Notes: a model not told the origin generated them from the letters alone. Positions 32,246 to 42,386 are shown, numbered from the stretch's first letter. The stretch is 64,000 bases of DNA from JACCWM01 sp040393065 (GCA_040393065.1 JBEBUW010000012.1:1-64000); one strand, 5' to 3'. Made by a program: numbers and translations.

Positions 32246-33544
32246 TTATTGGATAGGAATGGGCGGGCAGGCGTGTCTCTCGCGAGACACATATTTCTCT
32301 CCAAACGCCGCGGCAAAACCCAGATTCAGGGGCAACAAAAAGCTCAGCGGGATGCTGGTATCCTGGTAGAGAACCGGCACGAACTGCCCCACGCCAAATA
32401 GAAGTAAGGCGAGCAGGCTGGTGGCGGCCAGGAGCAGCCAGAGGTTGGGGAGCCAGCGGGTGGCGCGCTCGGAGCCGAAGGCGTACATCAGGCCAAGCGG
32501 GAGCATGAGGAAGGTGAGCGGATTGGCGAGTAGAACGTTCTGGTTCCAGTAGGTAACGCTGTGGTCGGTGAAGGTTCCCATCAGAGCCAGGACGAGGCCC
32601 GGGATGCCGGGGAAAAGCCCGATGAGTGCTGTGTAGAGGCCGAGCAGGCGGCGTTTTTGGAAGTGTCCAAGTGTTGCGGCGATACCGCCCGCGAGCAGGC
32701 CAAGCGCGAGAGCAAAGGGCCAGAGGAGTGAGGGTTCCTCGGGGATGGGAGCGCGGGTAGAGGTAGCGTAGACAGTGCGGTTGGCAACGAGCGGAATGCG
32801 GTTGCCAGCGGCGTCGGTGTACTCGAATTTATCGACGGACATTTCGAGTTCTGCAGGCAAAAACATCTCCTCGCGGTTGGTGATGGGCTGGTCGATTTCG
32901 TTGTTCATCAGGAACATGAGCAGCGCGTCCATGAGAGGATTGTGGCGCGCGTGGCGGCGCGTGTGTTCGCGCAGGGTGAAGCGGGCCGGGGCTTCGGCGG
33001 CTTTTGCGAACTGGCCGTCGGTGGCCAGATCGATGACGTCACGGATGCGGGTAGCGCAGTTGTCGTCGTAGTGGTGGTAGAGGTAGTCGCGGTTTTCGGG
33101 CAGGACGTTGTTGGCCAGAAAGCGCGCGATTTCGACGCGTTTTTCCGGCGAGATATTGAGTTCCTGGATGCGCACGCCGCGGTTCATGCTGGCGTAGAAA
33201 TCGTAGGTGCGCTTGACGTGGGAGTCGCCGACCCAGAATTCCAGGCGTCCCATGGCGAATTTGGCGAGCATGGCGCTGTCGAAGGAAAACATGCCGTAGT
33301 TGTAGAGGCGGCTTGTGCGCAGGCGTGTGTCTTCGACGACAAGTGCGGTGTGTCCGAACCAGGAGGGGATATCGTCGCCGGGTTCAAAGGTGACAAGCTG
33401 GATGGACAGGTCTTCGCCGCGGCTGATGCCAGCTTCGCCCCAGGGCGGCTGGCTGGCCTGGGCGGCGTCTGGATGGGCAGTGGCCACGAGCGCCATCATG
33501 AAAAGGCTGAACGCGAAAAGCACCGCTTTACGACAAATACTCAC
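32246..33544 (-). CDS. Lnb-like DUF4105 membrane protein
   Basis: A 432-residue protein with an N-terminal signal (SLFMMALVATAHPDAAQA) and a periplasmic DUF4105 domain, the Lnb N-terminal fold. It shows SWFGHTALVVED, then NYGMFSFD, F-x-x-GRLEFWVGD, LANNVLPENRDYLYHHYDDNCATRIRD, in which His, Cys and Asp are the usual catalytic-type residues. The C-terminal half has about five or six transmembrane helices. Lnb is an intramembrane acyltransferase that helps make lyso-form lipoproteins; whether this homologue has that activity is unknown. GTG 33544 with ACGGAA upstream is favoured over TTG 33586. It follows tamA by 25 bases. The coding strand is C-rich, opposite in skew to tamA/tamB. Confidence 0.85.
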   Translation of the reverse strand: MSICRKAVLFAFSLFMMALVATAHPDAAQASQPPWGEAGISRGEDLSIQLVTFEPGDDIPSWFGHTALVVEDTRLRTSRLYNYGMFSFDSAMLAKFAMGRLEFWVGDSHVKRTYDFYASMNRGVRIQELNISPEKRVEIARFLANNVLPENRDYLYHHYDDNCATRIRDVIDLATDGQFAKAAEAPARFTLREHTRRHARHNPLMDALLMFLMNNEIDQPITNREEMFLPAELEMSVDKFEYTDAAGNRIPLVANRTVYATSTRAPIPEEPSLLWPFALALGLLAGGIAATLGHFQKRRLLGLYTALIGLFPGIPGLVLALMGTFTDHSVTYWNQNVLLANPLTFLMLPLGLMYAFGSERATRWLPNLWLLLAATSLLALLLFGVGQFVPVLYQDTSIPLSFLLPLNLGFAAAFGEKYVSRERHACPPIPIQ

Positions 33545-33569
33545 TGCTGGTTCCGTAGGTAATAAATGG

Positions 33570-36500
33570 TTAAAAGGTGTAGCCAAGATTGAAGTGAAAG
33601 CTGCCGAAGTCTTCGCCCGGCCGACGATTTAAGACAATGCCATAATCGAAAAGTACGGGAATTTGATCGACGATCAGATAACGCAATCCCAGACCGGCCG
33701 TCGTTCGAATGTTGCTCAACGCGCCCGTGGCCGGAAATGCGTTTTTATAACAGCCGGCCGTACTGCGTGTGTTTCCCTCGTCAAAACAATCGGTGAGCAG
33801 GCCGGCATCAAAAAACGTGGCTCCGTACACGTTCCAGCGCTTTACAAGGGGAAATCTAAATTCGGCATTGTAATTGAGCATCAGTTCACCGCCCGGCCCG
33901 TGTTGATAACCGGTCACGGGGCCGAGCGAGTTCGTCGGGAAACCTCGCACGCTGCCCACGCCGCCCAGGTAAAAGCGTTCATCGGGCGGCACGATGGTCT
34001 GGCGATCGAAGAGCGGCACAATCTGCCCGAAGCGGAAACTCTGACCGAACACCAGATCTTTCCAGAGCGTGAAATAGGCGCTGGCGGCGAAGTTCAGGCG
34101 CAGGTACGAATCCCCCAGCGCGTCTTCGGCGCCCTGGGTCAGCGCGTCGCCACTGACAAGCTGCGGTTTGATCTGCAGATGATATCCCTTGCGCGGATTG
34201 AGCGGGCTGTCGCGCCGATCCAGGGTAACTTCGGGGCTGAGTTTTCCGGTGGCACGGCGCGGGGAAAAGATGCGCACATTGCCCACCATTGGATCGTCGG
34301 GCGTCCACGTCGCGGCCTGTTTGGCCTCGATTCCAAAGGTCAAGGTCAGGCGATCCATCAGCTCGAAAAGCTCTTTGCGAAGCTCCAGGCGAAGGCCCCA
34401 TTCCTCGCGCAAAACCTCGTCGTTGGCGACGCCGAGCAAATCGAGCATATAAAAAGGCGTAATCGTCAAAAACAACTTATCGACCCTGGACCACTGCTTC
34501 AAAAAGCGCGGATGCGTATAAATCAGCTCTGCGCCCACCAGATAATCGAGGTTCGAAAACTTTTGCGCAGCGCCCAGATCGCTCATCGTATCGGAGCCGA
34601 TACTCCACAGATCAAACGCATCGACCGCTGCGATCAGACGCGGTCGAAAGCGCTGCCCGAATCCAAACAAATTGCTGTCATTGTACTGTACCTCGCCCGT
34701 TACCAGCAAGCGACGGCTATCGCCGAGCAGGTCGCGCCCTTCCAGGCCGAACTTGAAATCGAGATACCGCGAGCGCGATTCTTCCACACTAATCACAAGC
34801 GCTGCGGTGAGCTCGTCGTCCACACTGCCGCCCTGCCCCGGCAGATTCTCTTCCAGGCCGATGGTTTCGATACTGACCGAATCGAACAGCCCGAGCGAAC
34901 GCATATTGGCCTGACCTTCCAACACCTTATTGACATTGAAACGCTCGCCGGTTTTCAGCGGCAGCTCCTGATAAATCAGGTCCGCGCTGGTGCGAAAGTT
35001 TCCTTTCAACAAGATTTCGCCCACCCGAACGCGTGGCCCTTCCTCGATCGTATGGCGCACTCGCACATTGGCTTCGATCGCGCCGCCCTCGAATTTGCAC
35101 CGCTCATCGTCGCGGATCATTTCGCAGGTGAGCTTATGGCGCGGCTCATCTTCGGCCGTGCACATCGAGCGCAAATCCTCCAGACTCGTCGCCCTGCATT
35201 CCGGCGCAAGCTGCGGCGCGTCGCACGCGACTTCGCTGCCGCCGAGCAGACGACAACTCGTCTCAATCCGCGTCATCGGATAACCGATCGATGCGTAATG
35301 CTGGATCATTCGCGCCTGATCTGCGCGCACATTGAGCGGAACAAAGGATTTCCCATTGGAAACGCCCAGCAAAGCCTGCAGCGAACCCGCCGGAACCACG
35401 CGCGCACCTGTAATATCCACGCGTTCTGCAAGCGTTTTGTAGCCTTCTCGAATATAAATGTGCACGTTCATGGCGTCGTTGGACGGCAGTGTTTCCAGCA
35501 CAAAACGCTCGACCACGGCCTGCAAAAAACCGCGTTCCCGATACAGAGCTTCGACCTTGCTAAAGTCGTCCAACAACTGATCGGTCTGCAAATAACCGCC
35601 GGCCGCAAACAATTCGTAAGGCTGCGTGCCAAATCCCTGCGTGATTTCCGAGGCCGCAAGATTCTCATTACCGTGAATCAGAATTTTGTTAATTTTCAGG
35701 CGCGGCCCTTCACGGATTTCAAACTCAATCGAGCGCGTATCGCGATCCACGATGATCTCTTGCCCCTGCACCCGGCTGAACGGATAGCCACGGGTTTCAT
35801 ACAGCTTACGAATCTCGTGCTCGGCCTGCGCAATCGCCTCGCGGTCGACATATCCCGACGCAAAAAACGGCAACTGAGAAATCAACGCATCCGCATCAAA
35901 AAGCTGATTGCCCTTGAAACTCAATTTCCAGTGCGGCCCCTCATTGATATCGAACAAAAGCCTGGCGCAACCCGCATCCAGATCCGTTTGAACAGCCTGC
36001 TCCACAATCCGCGCGCGGAAATACCCGAGACGCCGATACTGCTGGATCAGCGCATCGCGCCCGGCACGATAATCCTGCGTGGTAAAGGTAGGCTTCACCA
36101 GCGGAACGCGGCGCGTAAAAAACGGCAGATTCGTCAGCAAAAGCTCACGCGCCTGCGAATAACGCATCGCGCGCACACCCCGCAGGCCAATATCGCAAAC
36201 CGACAGCCCTTCGCCCTTATCAATCTTGAATGTCAGATCTACCAGATGTTTCTGGTTCCCGACGTTTTCGACGATCATCTCGATCTTGGAGCCGAAATAT
36301 CCCTCGCGCTCAAACATCGCCTGCAGACTCGAAAGCTGCGCCTCGGCCTTGTCGTCATCCTCGGCATAAGCCTGGCCGGGGCGATAAATCAGCAACTTGC
36401 GCAATTCCGACTCAAACGGCGGCGGCGAAAGCCCCTCAAAACTCACCTTGCGGATCAGCACCGCACCGCGCGCCGCGATGGTCAGCATGACGCGCTCGCC

Positions 36501-36986
36501 CGCAAGCTCTTTGCTGAACTCAAACGACTGAAAAAATCCCGTCTTCGCCAGCCGTTCCTGCGCGCGCCGCTGGCCCTGCGTCGAATAAGGCTGCCCGATA
36601 TACAGCCCGCTCAACTCCTTGAATCGATCGATCGCAATCGGATTTCTGCACAAATCCAGATCGCACACCAGATTGATCTGCCCGATTGGCTTGCCGACAA
36701 ACGGCGCATCCGCCGCCTCACGCGCCGCGCGCCGCGATTGCCGAGCGCTGTCGCTGCTGCCCGGCATGGAGCCAGGAACCTGAACCGCCCGGGCAGAATC
36801 TTCGGCACCGCTCGGCCCGGAGTTTTCCTGTTCCGAAGTGTGTAAAGTATGTGCCGTCCCGGATTCCTCTTCGAGCGCAAGAGCCACGACAGGCAGGCAC
36901 AAGAAAGCAAAAAAAACGACCATACCCAATAGGCTCGTTCTCCTTGCTTTCCCGCTACTCTCCACAGCCTGACTACGTTGCGTCAT
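33570..36986 (-). CDS. tamA: Omp85-family outer-membrane assembly factor, TamA-like
   Basis: A 1138-residue exported protein with signal LLGMVVFFAFLCLPVVALA. A long N-terminal half holds several POTRA-type modules (about 75-700), each with a G-x-x-(Y/F) strand-helix pattern and the L-x-x-x-(G/F)-(Y/F) signature. The last about 360 residues form the Omp85 beta barrel, with VRGF in GGVGSVRGFPTNSLGP, the lid-loop motif that defines the family, and a C-terminal strand ending in aromatic Phe. It works with TamB in outer-membrane insertion or lipid transport. At over 1100 residues and with several POTRA modules it is larger than Escherichia TamA (577). ATG 36986 follows GAGG; tamB ends 11 bases upstream. 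BamA is the alternative, but tamB adjacency favours TamA. Confidence 0.88.
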   Translation of the reverse strand: MTQRSQAVESSGKARRTSLLGMVVFFAFLCLPVVALALEEESGTAHTLHTSEQENSGPSGAEDSARAVQVPGSMPGSSDSARQSRRAAREAADAPFVGKPIGQINLVCDLDLCRNPIAIDRFKELSGLYIGQPYSTQGQRRAQERLAKTGFFQSFEFSKELAGERVMLTIAARGAVLIRKVSFEGLSPPPFESELRKLLIYRPGQAYAEDDDKAEAQLSSLQAMFEREGYFGSKIEMIVENVGNQKHLVDLTFKIDKGEGLSVCDIGLRGVRAMRYSQARELLLTNLPFFTRRVPLVKPTFTTQDYRAGRDALIQQYRRLGYFRARIVEQAVQTDLDAGCARLLFDINEGPHWKLSFKGNQLFDADALISQLPFFASGYVDREAIAQAEHEIRKLYETRGYPFSRVQGQEIIVDRDTRSIEFEIREGPRLKINKILIHGNENLAASEITQGFGTQPYELFAAGGYLQTDQLLDDFSKVEALYRERGFLQAVVERFVLETLPSNDAMNVHIYIREGYKTLAERVDITGARVVPAGSLQALLGVSNGKSFVPLNVRADQARMIQHYASIGYPMTRIETSCRLLGGSEVACDAPQLAPECRATSLEDLRSMCTAEDEPRHKLTCEMIRDDERCKFEGGAIEANVRVRHTIEEGPRVRVGEILLKGNFRTSADLIYQELPLKTGERFNVNKVLEGQANMRSLGLFDSVSIETIGLEENLPGQGGSVDDELTAALVISVEESRSRYLDFKFGLEGRDLLGDSRRLLVTGEVQYNDSNLFGFGQRFRPRLIAAVDAFDLWSIGSDTMSDLGAAQKFSNLDYLVGAELIYTHPRFLKQWSRVDKLFLTITPFYMLDLLGVANDEVLREEWGLRLELRKELFELMDRLTLTFGIEAKQAATWTPDDPMVGNVRIFSPRRATGKLSPEVTLDRRDSPLNPRKGYHLQIKPQLVSGDALTQGAEDALGDSYLRLNFAASAYFTLWKDLVFGQSFRFGQIVPLFDRQTIVPPDERFYLGGVGSVRGFPTNSLGPVTGYQHGPGGELMLNYNAEFRFPLVKRWNVYGATFFDAGLLTDCFDEGNTRSTAGCYKNAFPATGALSNIRTTAGLGLRYLIVDQIPVLFDYGIVLNRRPGEDFGSFHFNLGYTF

Positions 36987-36997
36987 GTTCCTCGATT

Positions 36998-39900
36998 TCA
37001 ATCCAGCGGCAGCCGGTACTTCAGCTTCAGATCGAGCAAAAAGCTGTTGGTTTCCGAGCGGCTACGCTCGCTGAGTTCCGCCGACCAGTTATCACTCAAC
37101 TTATATTCGAGCTGATACTGCTGGCCGCCGCTTGCTTCGGCAAATCCGGTATCCAGCTGAAATCGCCAGCTCAACCTGCGCGTCAGCGTATCGCCGATCC
37201 GCAACTGGGTGCGCTCCACACCGGGCATAATCGTAAATTCTTCAACCTTCACGACATCCTGAATTTCACGTTCCAACCGCCCGAGCAATGGCCCCAGCGC
37301 AATTTCCAACGTCGGCCGGCTCGCGCTCGATGCCGTCAACTGGTCCACCGTACATCCTGTCAACAACATGCTCAAAATATCGCGCTGATCTGCGTACGGA
37401 CTGCTCTCAAACTGCACATCCAGATTGTCCAGATTCCCGCGCGCATTGAGCGTAATATGATAATACTGCTGACGACTCGTATCGATATTCGCACTCAGCG
37501 ACATCGCCGAGGAAATCTCATCAAAAACCTCGCCATCACGACATGTGTTCCGCACGTCCGCGCCGGCCACAATATCCACCCAGGGATTATCCAGGCTATC
37601 CGCAAAACGCACCGTTCCCGAACGCACTTCAAAGCGCTCTCCCTGAAACGACACGCTGCCATCAATGACCTCAACATCACCGACCACCCGCGGATTGACC
37701 AGCGTATTGCGCAGCTTCAAATCCACCCGCAATTCCAGATCAAGCCCGATCCGATCGATCTGATTGCGCAGCTTGAATCCATCGCGCGCACGAATATCCA
37801 GATCAAAAACCGTATCCTTCAAGCCCGGAATCTGGTTGATAAAATTCGTATCATAGCGCTCTGCACGTCGATTGAATGCGCCCAGCACACGGTCCGTAAG
37901 CTGCTTTTCCACCACATTCAGCTCGCGATAATACAGACCGTCCAGCACGTTTACTTCGCCGCTCACAAACCAGGTTTCCATCCGCGCAATATCCGTGCCC
38001 TGCAAACGCAAATCCGTATCGAACGTCAAATCCGCCATATTCGGAATTCGATAGCTCATATTATGGCTCCACATCCGCAGATCGAATCGATCTTCGCCCG
38101 ACTCAGGCATCCGCATATTGCCCGCCAGCCGGACCATGCCCCCCAACGCCTGCCCGAGCAGCGGCCGAGCATTTGAAATAAAAATCCCCTCACGATTGAA
38201 GCGCACCTCGCCGCTGGAAATCAGCAGCGGCTCAGGCAGCGGCCGCAACACGATCTCCGACGGTGCAAACGTCAACAGCCCTTCTGCCGCCATATTGCCC
38301 GGCACACCGCGGATATTCGCGTCCACGGTGACAAACCCTTGCGACTCCACAAAGAAATCCGGGAAAAGCCGCGGAAACGCCAGCCGCGCGCTGTTCAAAA
38401 GCCCCAGATCGAGATCGCCTTCCAGACGCACGTCAATCAAGGACGAGTCAAAAACCAGACCACCCTGCAAACTCACAAAACGGCCGCCAATTCCAAAAAC
38501 AGCCTGCTGAATCTGCAGAATTTCCCCGTTATTGATACCGGCCACAAACGGTCCCCGATTTTTGATCGTCTGCCCGAACGACTCGAGCTGCACATCAATC
38601 AGATCCGCCACAACCTGATAATTCGAGAAATCTTCGGCGACAAAAACCTCCACCGATCCCGTCACCAGCGCATCATCGATGATCCCCAGCCCGCGCACTT
38701 CCGGCACTGCCTGCAACACATTCAATGCATCCATCCGAATGTTCGCATAATACGGACTGCCCTTTTGCAGCGGCACTTCCAGCGCCACATTCACCCACGG
38801 CAACAACGCGCCCGCCAGATGAATCGTGTTCTCCGCCGTGTGGGCAACCAGCGCAACATCCCCCACACGCCGCGAACCGGCCCCGAGCTCATACAACCGC
38901 AAACTGCCCGAAATATCCGGCTTCGCCAACGTTCCCGTCCCCTGCACCTGCGCATCACCGCGCCCGACGACCTGAACCGGCAAATCCTGCAACTCACGCA
39001 CATATTCAAAATTAAAGTCGTCCAGATTCAGCTCAAAATCCATGCCGCCATCAAACCCATAACGGCCTTTCCCATGCAGCTTCCCCGCACGCTCCGCATC
39101 GATCTCCAGCAGATCAACCCGCACCTCGCGCTCATCGAGTTCTCCTGCCAGACTCAACGCCCGTATCCGCTGCCCGCGCACGGCGCCGTCCCGGATATAA
39201 ACCCCGAATTTGCCCTCGGGCCGCGCCGAAGTCCCTTGAATACTCGCGTCCAGATCTGCCAGGCCCTCCAGTGCAAGCTCCGGCGCAAACAACCTGCCCC
39301 ATGGCTCCAAACGCCCATCATGCACCGACAGTTTCAGATCCATCGGTTTGACCGCCCGCACCTCCGGCACCATCGAACGCTCTTCATCCGCCCGCCGTGT
39401 ATAATACGTCGGCACCTCCAACAGACCGATTTCCCCACGCAGCCGCGCGTCGCCCGCCCGCGACGTAAACCAGAACTCATCGAGCTCCAGCACACCGCGC
39501 CTCAGTGCAAACGTCATCCGCGCCTGCTCTCCCTCGACTGACCCTCCCTCCCACGAAAAAGCCGGTTCCGTCAGCACCGCCTTTGTATCCAGATCCGGCA
39601 TCCCGATCATGCCACGCATCTTCAAATCAATATCCAGCGCGCCGCTCAACCCCGGCAGCCCATAACTGGCCGCCAGATCGCTCGCGTCCGCAAAACGCGC
39701 GCGCACGCGCGCTTCCTTGCCCAGCGAAGTGCGCTCCATCATCATCGTTTGATAATTCATCTGGAAATCCCAGATTTCCGCCTGATCACTTCCCCGCCCC
39801 AGCCCAACCCGTGCATACGGCACACCCACACGCGACAGATCTACCCACGCTGTGCTCCCCGCACTCAACACCGCCACATCCACCGGCACCAGCTCACGAC

Positions 39901-41290
39901 TCTGACGCGCCAGCGTCACCGGTCGCGTCAACACCAGATCTGCATACCGCCCCACCGTGTGATTCCGCAGCTGAAACGGCCCTTCCCCACGATATTCCGG
40001 CCCCGAAGGAATCTCGCCGACCAGCATTACCCCGCCCCTTGCACGCCCCTCCAGCCACGGCAAATCGACCTTAAAATCACGCAACACACCTGCCGGATTC
40101 ACTCCCTCAAAATCCGCGATCACACCGTAACGCGTATCGAGCAGACTGAAATACGCATACGGAAACGTCAGCCGCCCGCCATGAACCCGCGCGCTGCCCT
40201 CCTTCATCGTCAAAAACCGATCCTCAAGCGTCATCCGCGCCCGAATATCCTCAAAAAATAGCCCGGCAACTTCGAAAACGCTCGAATAAACCTCCAGCTC
40301 CCCATCGATTTCCTCCAACGTCCCCGCCGCGCTCACCGTCAATTCCGGAATCTCAAAATGCAAATTCTCGCGCAAAAAATACTTCAGCAGCGGACTCCAA
40401 TAAGGCGCCGTCAGCTTACCTCGCGCATCATAATGCATCTGCGTTCCCTCCTCCGGCCCTCCCGACGGAAACGACATGCGCCCGTTCACATCCAGCTCAA
40501 AACCCTCGACATTGGCCAGAACCTGCTCAACCAGAAACCCCTCATTTGCCCAGCGCCAGTTTCGCACCTCAAAGTCACGCACCGTGAACGTCCAGTTGCC
40601 ATGACGCTCATCAAAACGAAAAAGATGCGGATAAAACACAAAATCTGCGCTGGGAACCAGAAGATGATCCACCGTCATCAACAACGTCGCAGGCTCCACA
40701 AATACCGAGCCTTTCTCGATATTTACGTCCGGTATTTTGAGCGTAAATATCGAATGCACAAACTCAAACTCTGAATCTTCAATCCGAATATCGGCAAACC
40801 CGATCGAAAAACCGCGCGGCTCCCTGACCTCCGGCTCTTCCTCCTTCTCTTCGTCGTCGTCGCTAAAACCCAACGCGTCAAAAAGATTGAACGTACCGTC
40901 TTCGCCTTCGCCAAACTTCAAGCTCACCCACGCCCCGACCGCATGCGCTTTATCAAACTGCACCCGCCCCCTTAGCAACAAAAGCGGATTGATCGTCGCA
41001 TGAATCGCCCGCGCCGTAATCACCGGCTCACGCTCCGGCGTCAACATACTCGCCTGATACACATGAACTTTCGTCAAACTCGGCTCAATATCGAGATTTG
41101 TCGTCTCAATATAGCCCCCCAGAACGTCATGCAGCTTGTTGTTGAGCGTCTGTAGAAACCACCCGGAATTTAGAAAAAAATAAACCAGGACATACACGCT
41201 CAGGATACAGAGCACCGGAACAAAAAAGATCAGCGGGATCTTAATGTGGCTGCGGTAAACCCGAAACTCAATTTCGTCCAGTAATGCCAT
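36998..41290 (-). CDS. tamB: TamB-family translocation/assembly protein
   Basis: A 1430-residue protein anchored by one N-terminal transmembrane helix (IKIPLIFFVPVLCILSVYVLVYFF). A long periplasmic beta-taco or hydrophobic-groove body follows, ending in the TamB/DUF490 C-terminal domain. That region shows YADQRDILSMLLTG, LGRLEREIQDVVKVEEF, and a last strand rich in alternating hydrophobics (QYQLEYKLSDNWSAELSERS). TamB spans the periplasm, moves phospholipids to the outer membrane and assists TamA-dependent protein insertion. The length is in the family range (1250-1500). It is the first gene of a probable tamB-tamA-DUF4105 operon. ATG 41290 is kept because the helix follows directly. Confidence 0.93.
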   Translation of the reverse strand: MALLDEIEFRVYRSHIKIPLIFFVPVLCILSVYVLVYFFLNSGWFLQTLNNKLHDVLGGYIETTNLDIEPSLTKVHVYQASMLTPEREPVITARAIHATINPLLLLRGRVQFDKAHAVGAWVSLKFGEGEDGTFNLFDALGFSDDDEEKEEEPEVREPRGFSIGFADIRIEDSEFEFVHSIFTLKIPDVNIEKGSVFVEPATLLMTVDHLLVPSADFVFYPHLFRFDERHGNWTFTVRDFEVRNWRWANEGFLVEQVLANVEGFELDVNGRMSFPSGGPEEGTQMHYDARGKLTAPYWSPLLKYFLRENLHFEIPELTVSAAGTLEEIDGELEVYSSVFEVAGLFFEDIRARMTLEDRFLTMKEGSARVHGGRLTFPYAYFSLLDTRYGVIADFEGVNPAGVLRDFKVDLPWLEGRARGGVMLVGEIPSGPEYRGEGPFQLRNHTVGRYADLVLTRPVTLARQSRELVPVDVAVLSAGSTAWVDLSRVGVPYARVGLGRGSDQAEIWDFQMNYQTMMMERTSLGKEARVRARFADASDLAASYGLPGLSGALDIDLKMRGMIGMPDLDTKAVLTEPAFSWEGGSVEGEQARMTFALRRGVLELDEFWFTSRAGDARLRGEIGLLEVPTYYTRRADEERSMVPEVRAVKPMDLKLSVHDGRLEPWGRLFAPELALEGLADLDASIQGTSARPEGKFGVYIRDGAVRGQRIRALSLAGELDEREVRVDLLEIDAERAGKLHGKGRYGFDGGMDFELNLDDFNFEYVRELQDLPVQVVGRGDAQVQGTGTLAKPDISGSLRLYELGAGSRRVGDVALVAHTAENTIHLAGALLPWVNVALEVPLQKGSPYYANIRMDALNVLQAVPEVRGLGIIDDALVTGSVEVFVAEDFSNYQVVADLIDVQLESFGQTIKNRGPFVAGINNGEILQIQQAVFGIGGRFVSLQGGLVFDSSLIDVRLEGDLDLGLLNSARLAFPRLFPDFFVESQGFVTVDANIRGVPGNMAAEGLLTFAPSEIVLRPLPEPLLISSGEVRFNREGIFISNARPLLGQALGGMVRLAGNMRMPESGEDRFDLRMWSHNMSYRIPNMADLTFDTDLRLQGTDIARMETWFVSGEVNVLDGLYYRELNVVEKQLTDRVLGAFNRRAERYDTNFINQIPGLKDTVFDLDIRARDGFKLRNQIDRIGLDLELRVDLKLRNTLVNPRVVGDVEVIDGSVSFQGERFEVRSGTVRFADSLDNPWVDIVAGADVRNTCRDGEVFDEISSAMSLSANIDTSRQQYYHITLNARGNLDNLDVQFESSPYADQRDILSMLLTGCTVDQLTASSASRPTLEIALGPLLGRLEREIQDVVKVEEFTIMPGVERTQLRIGDTLTRRLSWRFQLDTGFAEASGGQQYQLEYKLSDNWSAELSERSRSETNSFLLDLKLKYRLPLD

Positions 41291-41954
41291 GATTCTATTC
41301 GTAAAGCCGATGGCTTCAGGCGTTGCCTAAAACAACGAAGACTTTTCAAGCCCCTTCGGCAAGCCCTGTACTTTGCGCCAGCAATTGTCTCGGATTTCGC
41401 TTATAAAAACCGCGTTCATCCGAACAAATCGCAAAGGGAAACCACATCCAGCCGCGATCCTATTGCCGGCGCACACGCGAAATCTCCGTTTCCTTGGACG
41501 CAGGCCGCGGCGATTTAATCATTGAACGGCCCACATGGAAAGGATGCTCGCCATTTGCCTCCATACTTTCTGTGCAAATTAAACCGACTCAGAAATTCTC
41601 ACCAAAATATCGGCAACCGCTTTCGCCGCATCAGCACTGGCCCAAACAACGTTCATCAAAGACTGCTGCCGCCTCGAAACACGTCATTTTTCACTTTTCT
41701 ATCAATTTCTAATATTCTTTTTATAAAAAATACATACCCTCGAATTGCCTCACCGAGGCGCTTATTTGCGCACCTGATTTTTTCCCGGCATTGCCTCCTC
41801 TCAGAATTTACAGACGCTTCATAGAAATCTTACTGTTTTAGCCAAACGGCGTTTTTTCAACGATGCACGCGGTTGACAATAACGACATCTCGAACATACT
41901 GTGCAAGTTACCTCGTAGTTGGTCGATATTCCCCTACCCAGGCAGTCCCTACCA
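41291..41954. other. Long divergent intergenic region
   Basis: A 664-base gap between tamB (leftward) and the sigma-like regulator (rightward). It contains an AT-rich block at about 41690-41735, and the promoter listed at 41873-41902. No promoter for tamB was seen. Neither strand has an open frame with a ribosome site. Confidence 0.6.
41873..41902 (+). promoter_or_regulatory. Strong sigma-70-type promoter for the sigma-like regulator
   Basis: A perfect -35 TTGACA (41873-41878) is followed after 16-18 bases by CATACT or TACTGT as -10. The predicted start is about 45 bases before ATG 41955. Transcription may continue into purH, 75 bases after the regulator gene. Confidence 0.6.
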
Positions 41955-42386
41955 ATGGCCGAAAACAAGACGCGAAAACGAACCGCCAACAAGCGCGGTG
42001 CCCGCAAGGGACTGCGGCGAAGCAAAACCATAGCCCTCAAAAAACTCAGCGACGAAGAACGCCTTGAGATCGCCGCGGTACTTGAAGATCTGGACGCTCT
42101 CCGCCCCAAAGACCGCGCAGATTGCCGCACCGGCGAACGTCCTTGCCCCTTTGTTTCCTGCAAATACCATCTGTATCTGGACGTAAATCCCCACACAGGC
42201 TCGATCAAACTCAACTTCCCCGATCTCGAAGTCTGGGAGCTCGCAGAAACCTGCGCACTTGATGTAGCAGATCGTGGTGGAATGACACTTGAAGAAGTCG
42301 GCGAGTTGCTTAATCTCACCCGGGAGCGAATCCGTCAGGTGGAATCGACTGGACTTGAGAAGCTCCGTGACGAATACGACGACTGA
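41955..42386 (+). CDS. Sigma-70 region 4-like DNA-binding protein
   Basis: A 143-residue cytoplasmic protein. The N-terminus is Lys/Arg-rich. A Cys cluster with His (CRTGERPCPFVSCKYH) may bind zinc. It is followed by LYLDVNPHTGSIKLNFPDLEVWEL and a C-terminal helix-turn-helix, LEEVGELLNLTRERIRQVE, that matches sigma-70 region 4.2. It lacks regions 2 and 3, so it cannot be a full sigma factor. Comparable small proteins occur in several bacterial phyla, and their targets are unknown. It may bind -35-like DNA. The gene precedes purH with a 75-base gap and may be cotranscribed with it, with a strong promoter upstream. Confidence 0.85.
   Translation: MAENKTRKRTANKRGARKGLRRSKTIALKKLSDEERLEIAAVLEDLDALRPKDRADCRTGERPCPFVSCKYHLYLDVNPHTGSIKLNFPDLEVWELAETCALDVADRGGMTLEEVGELLNLTRERIRQVESTGLEKLRDEYDD

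Noticed and set aside
33663..36845. 1060-codon plus-strand open frame opposite tamA
   Set aside because: Arg/His/Gln-rich translation typical of the antisense of a real GC-rich gene; tamA has clear Omp85 motifs.
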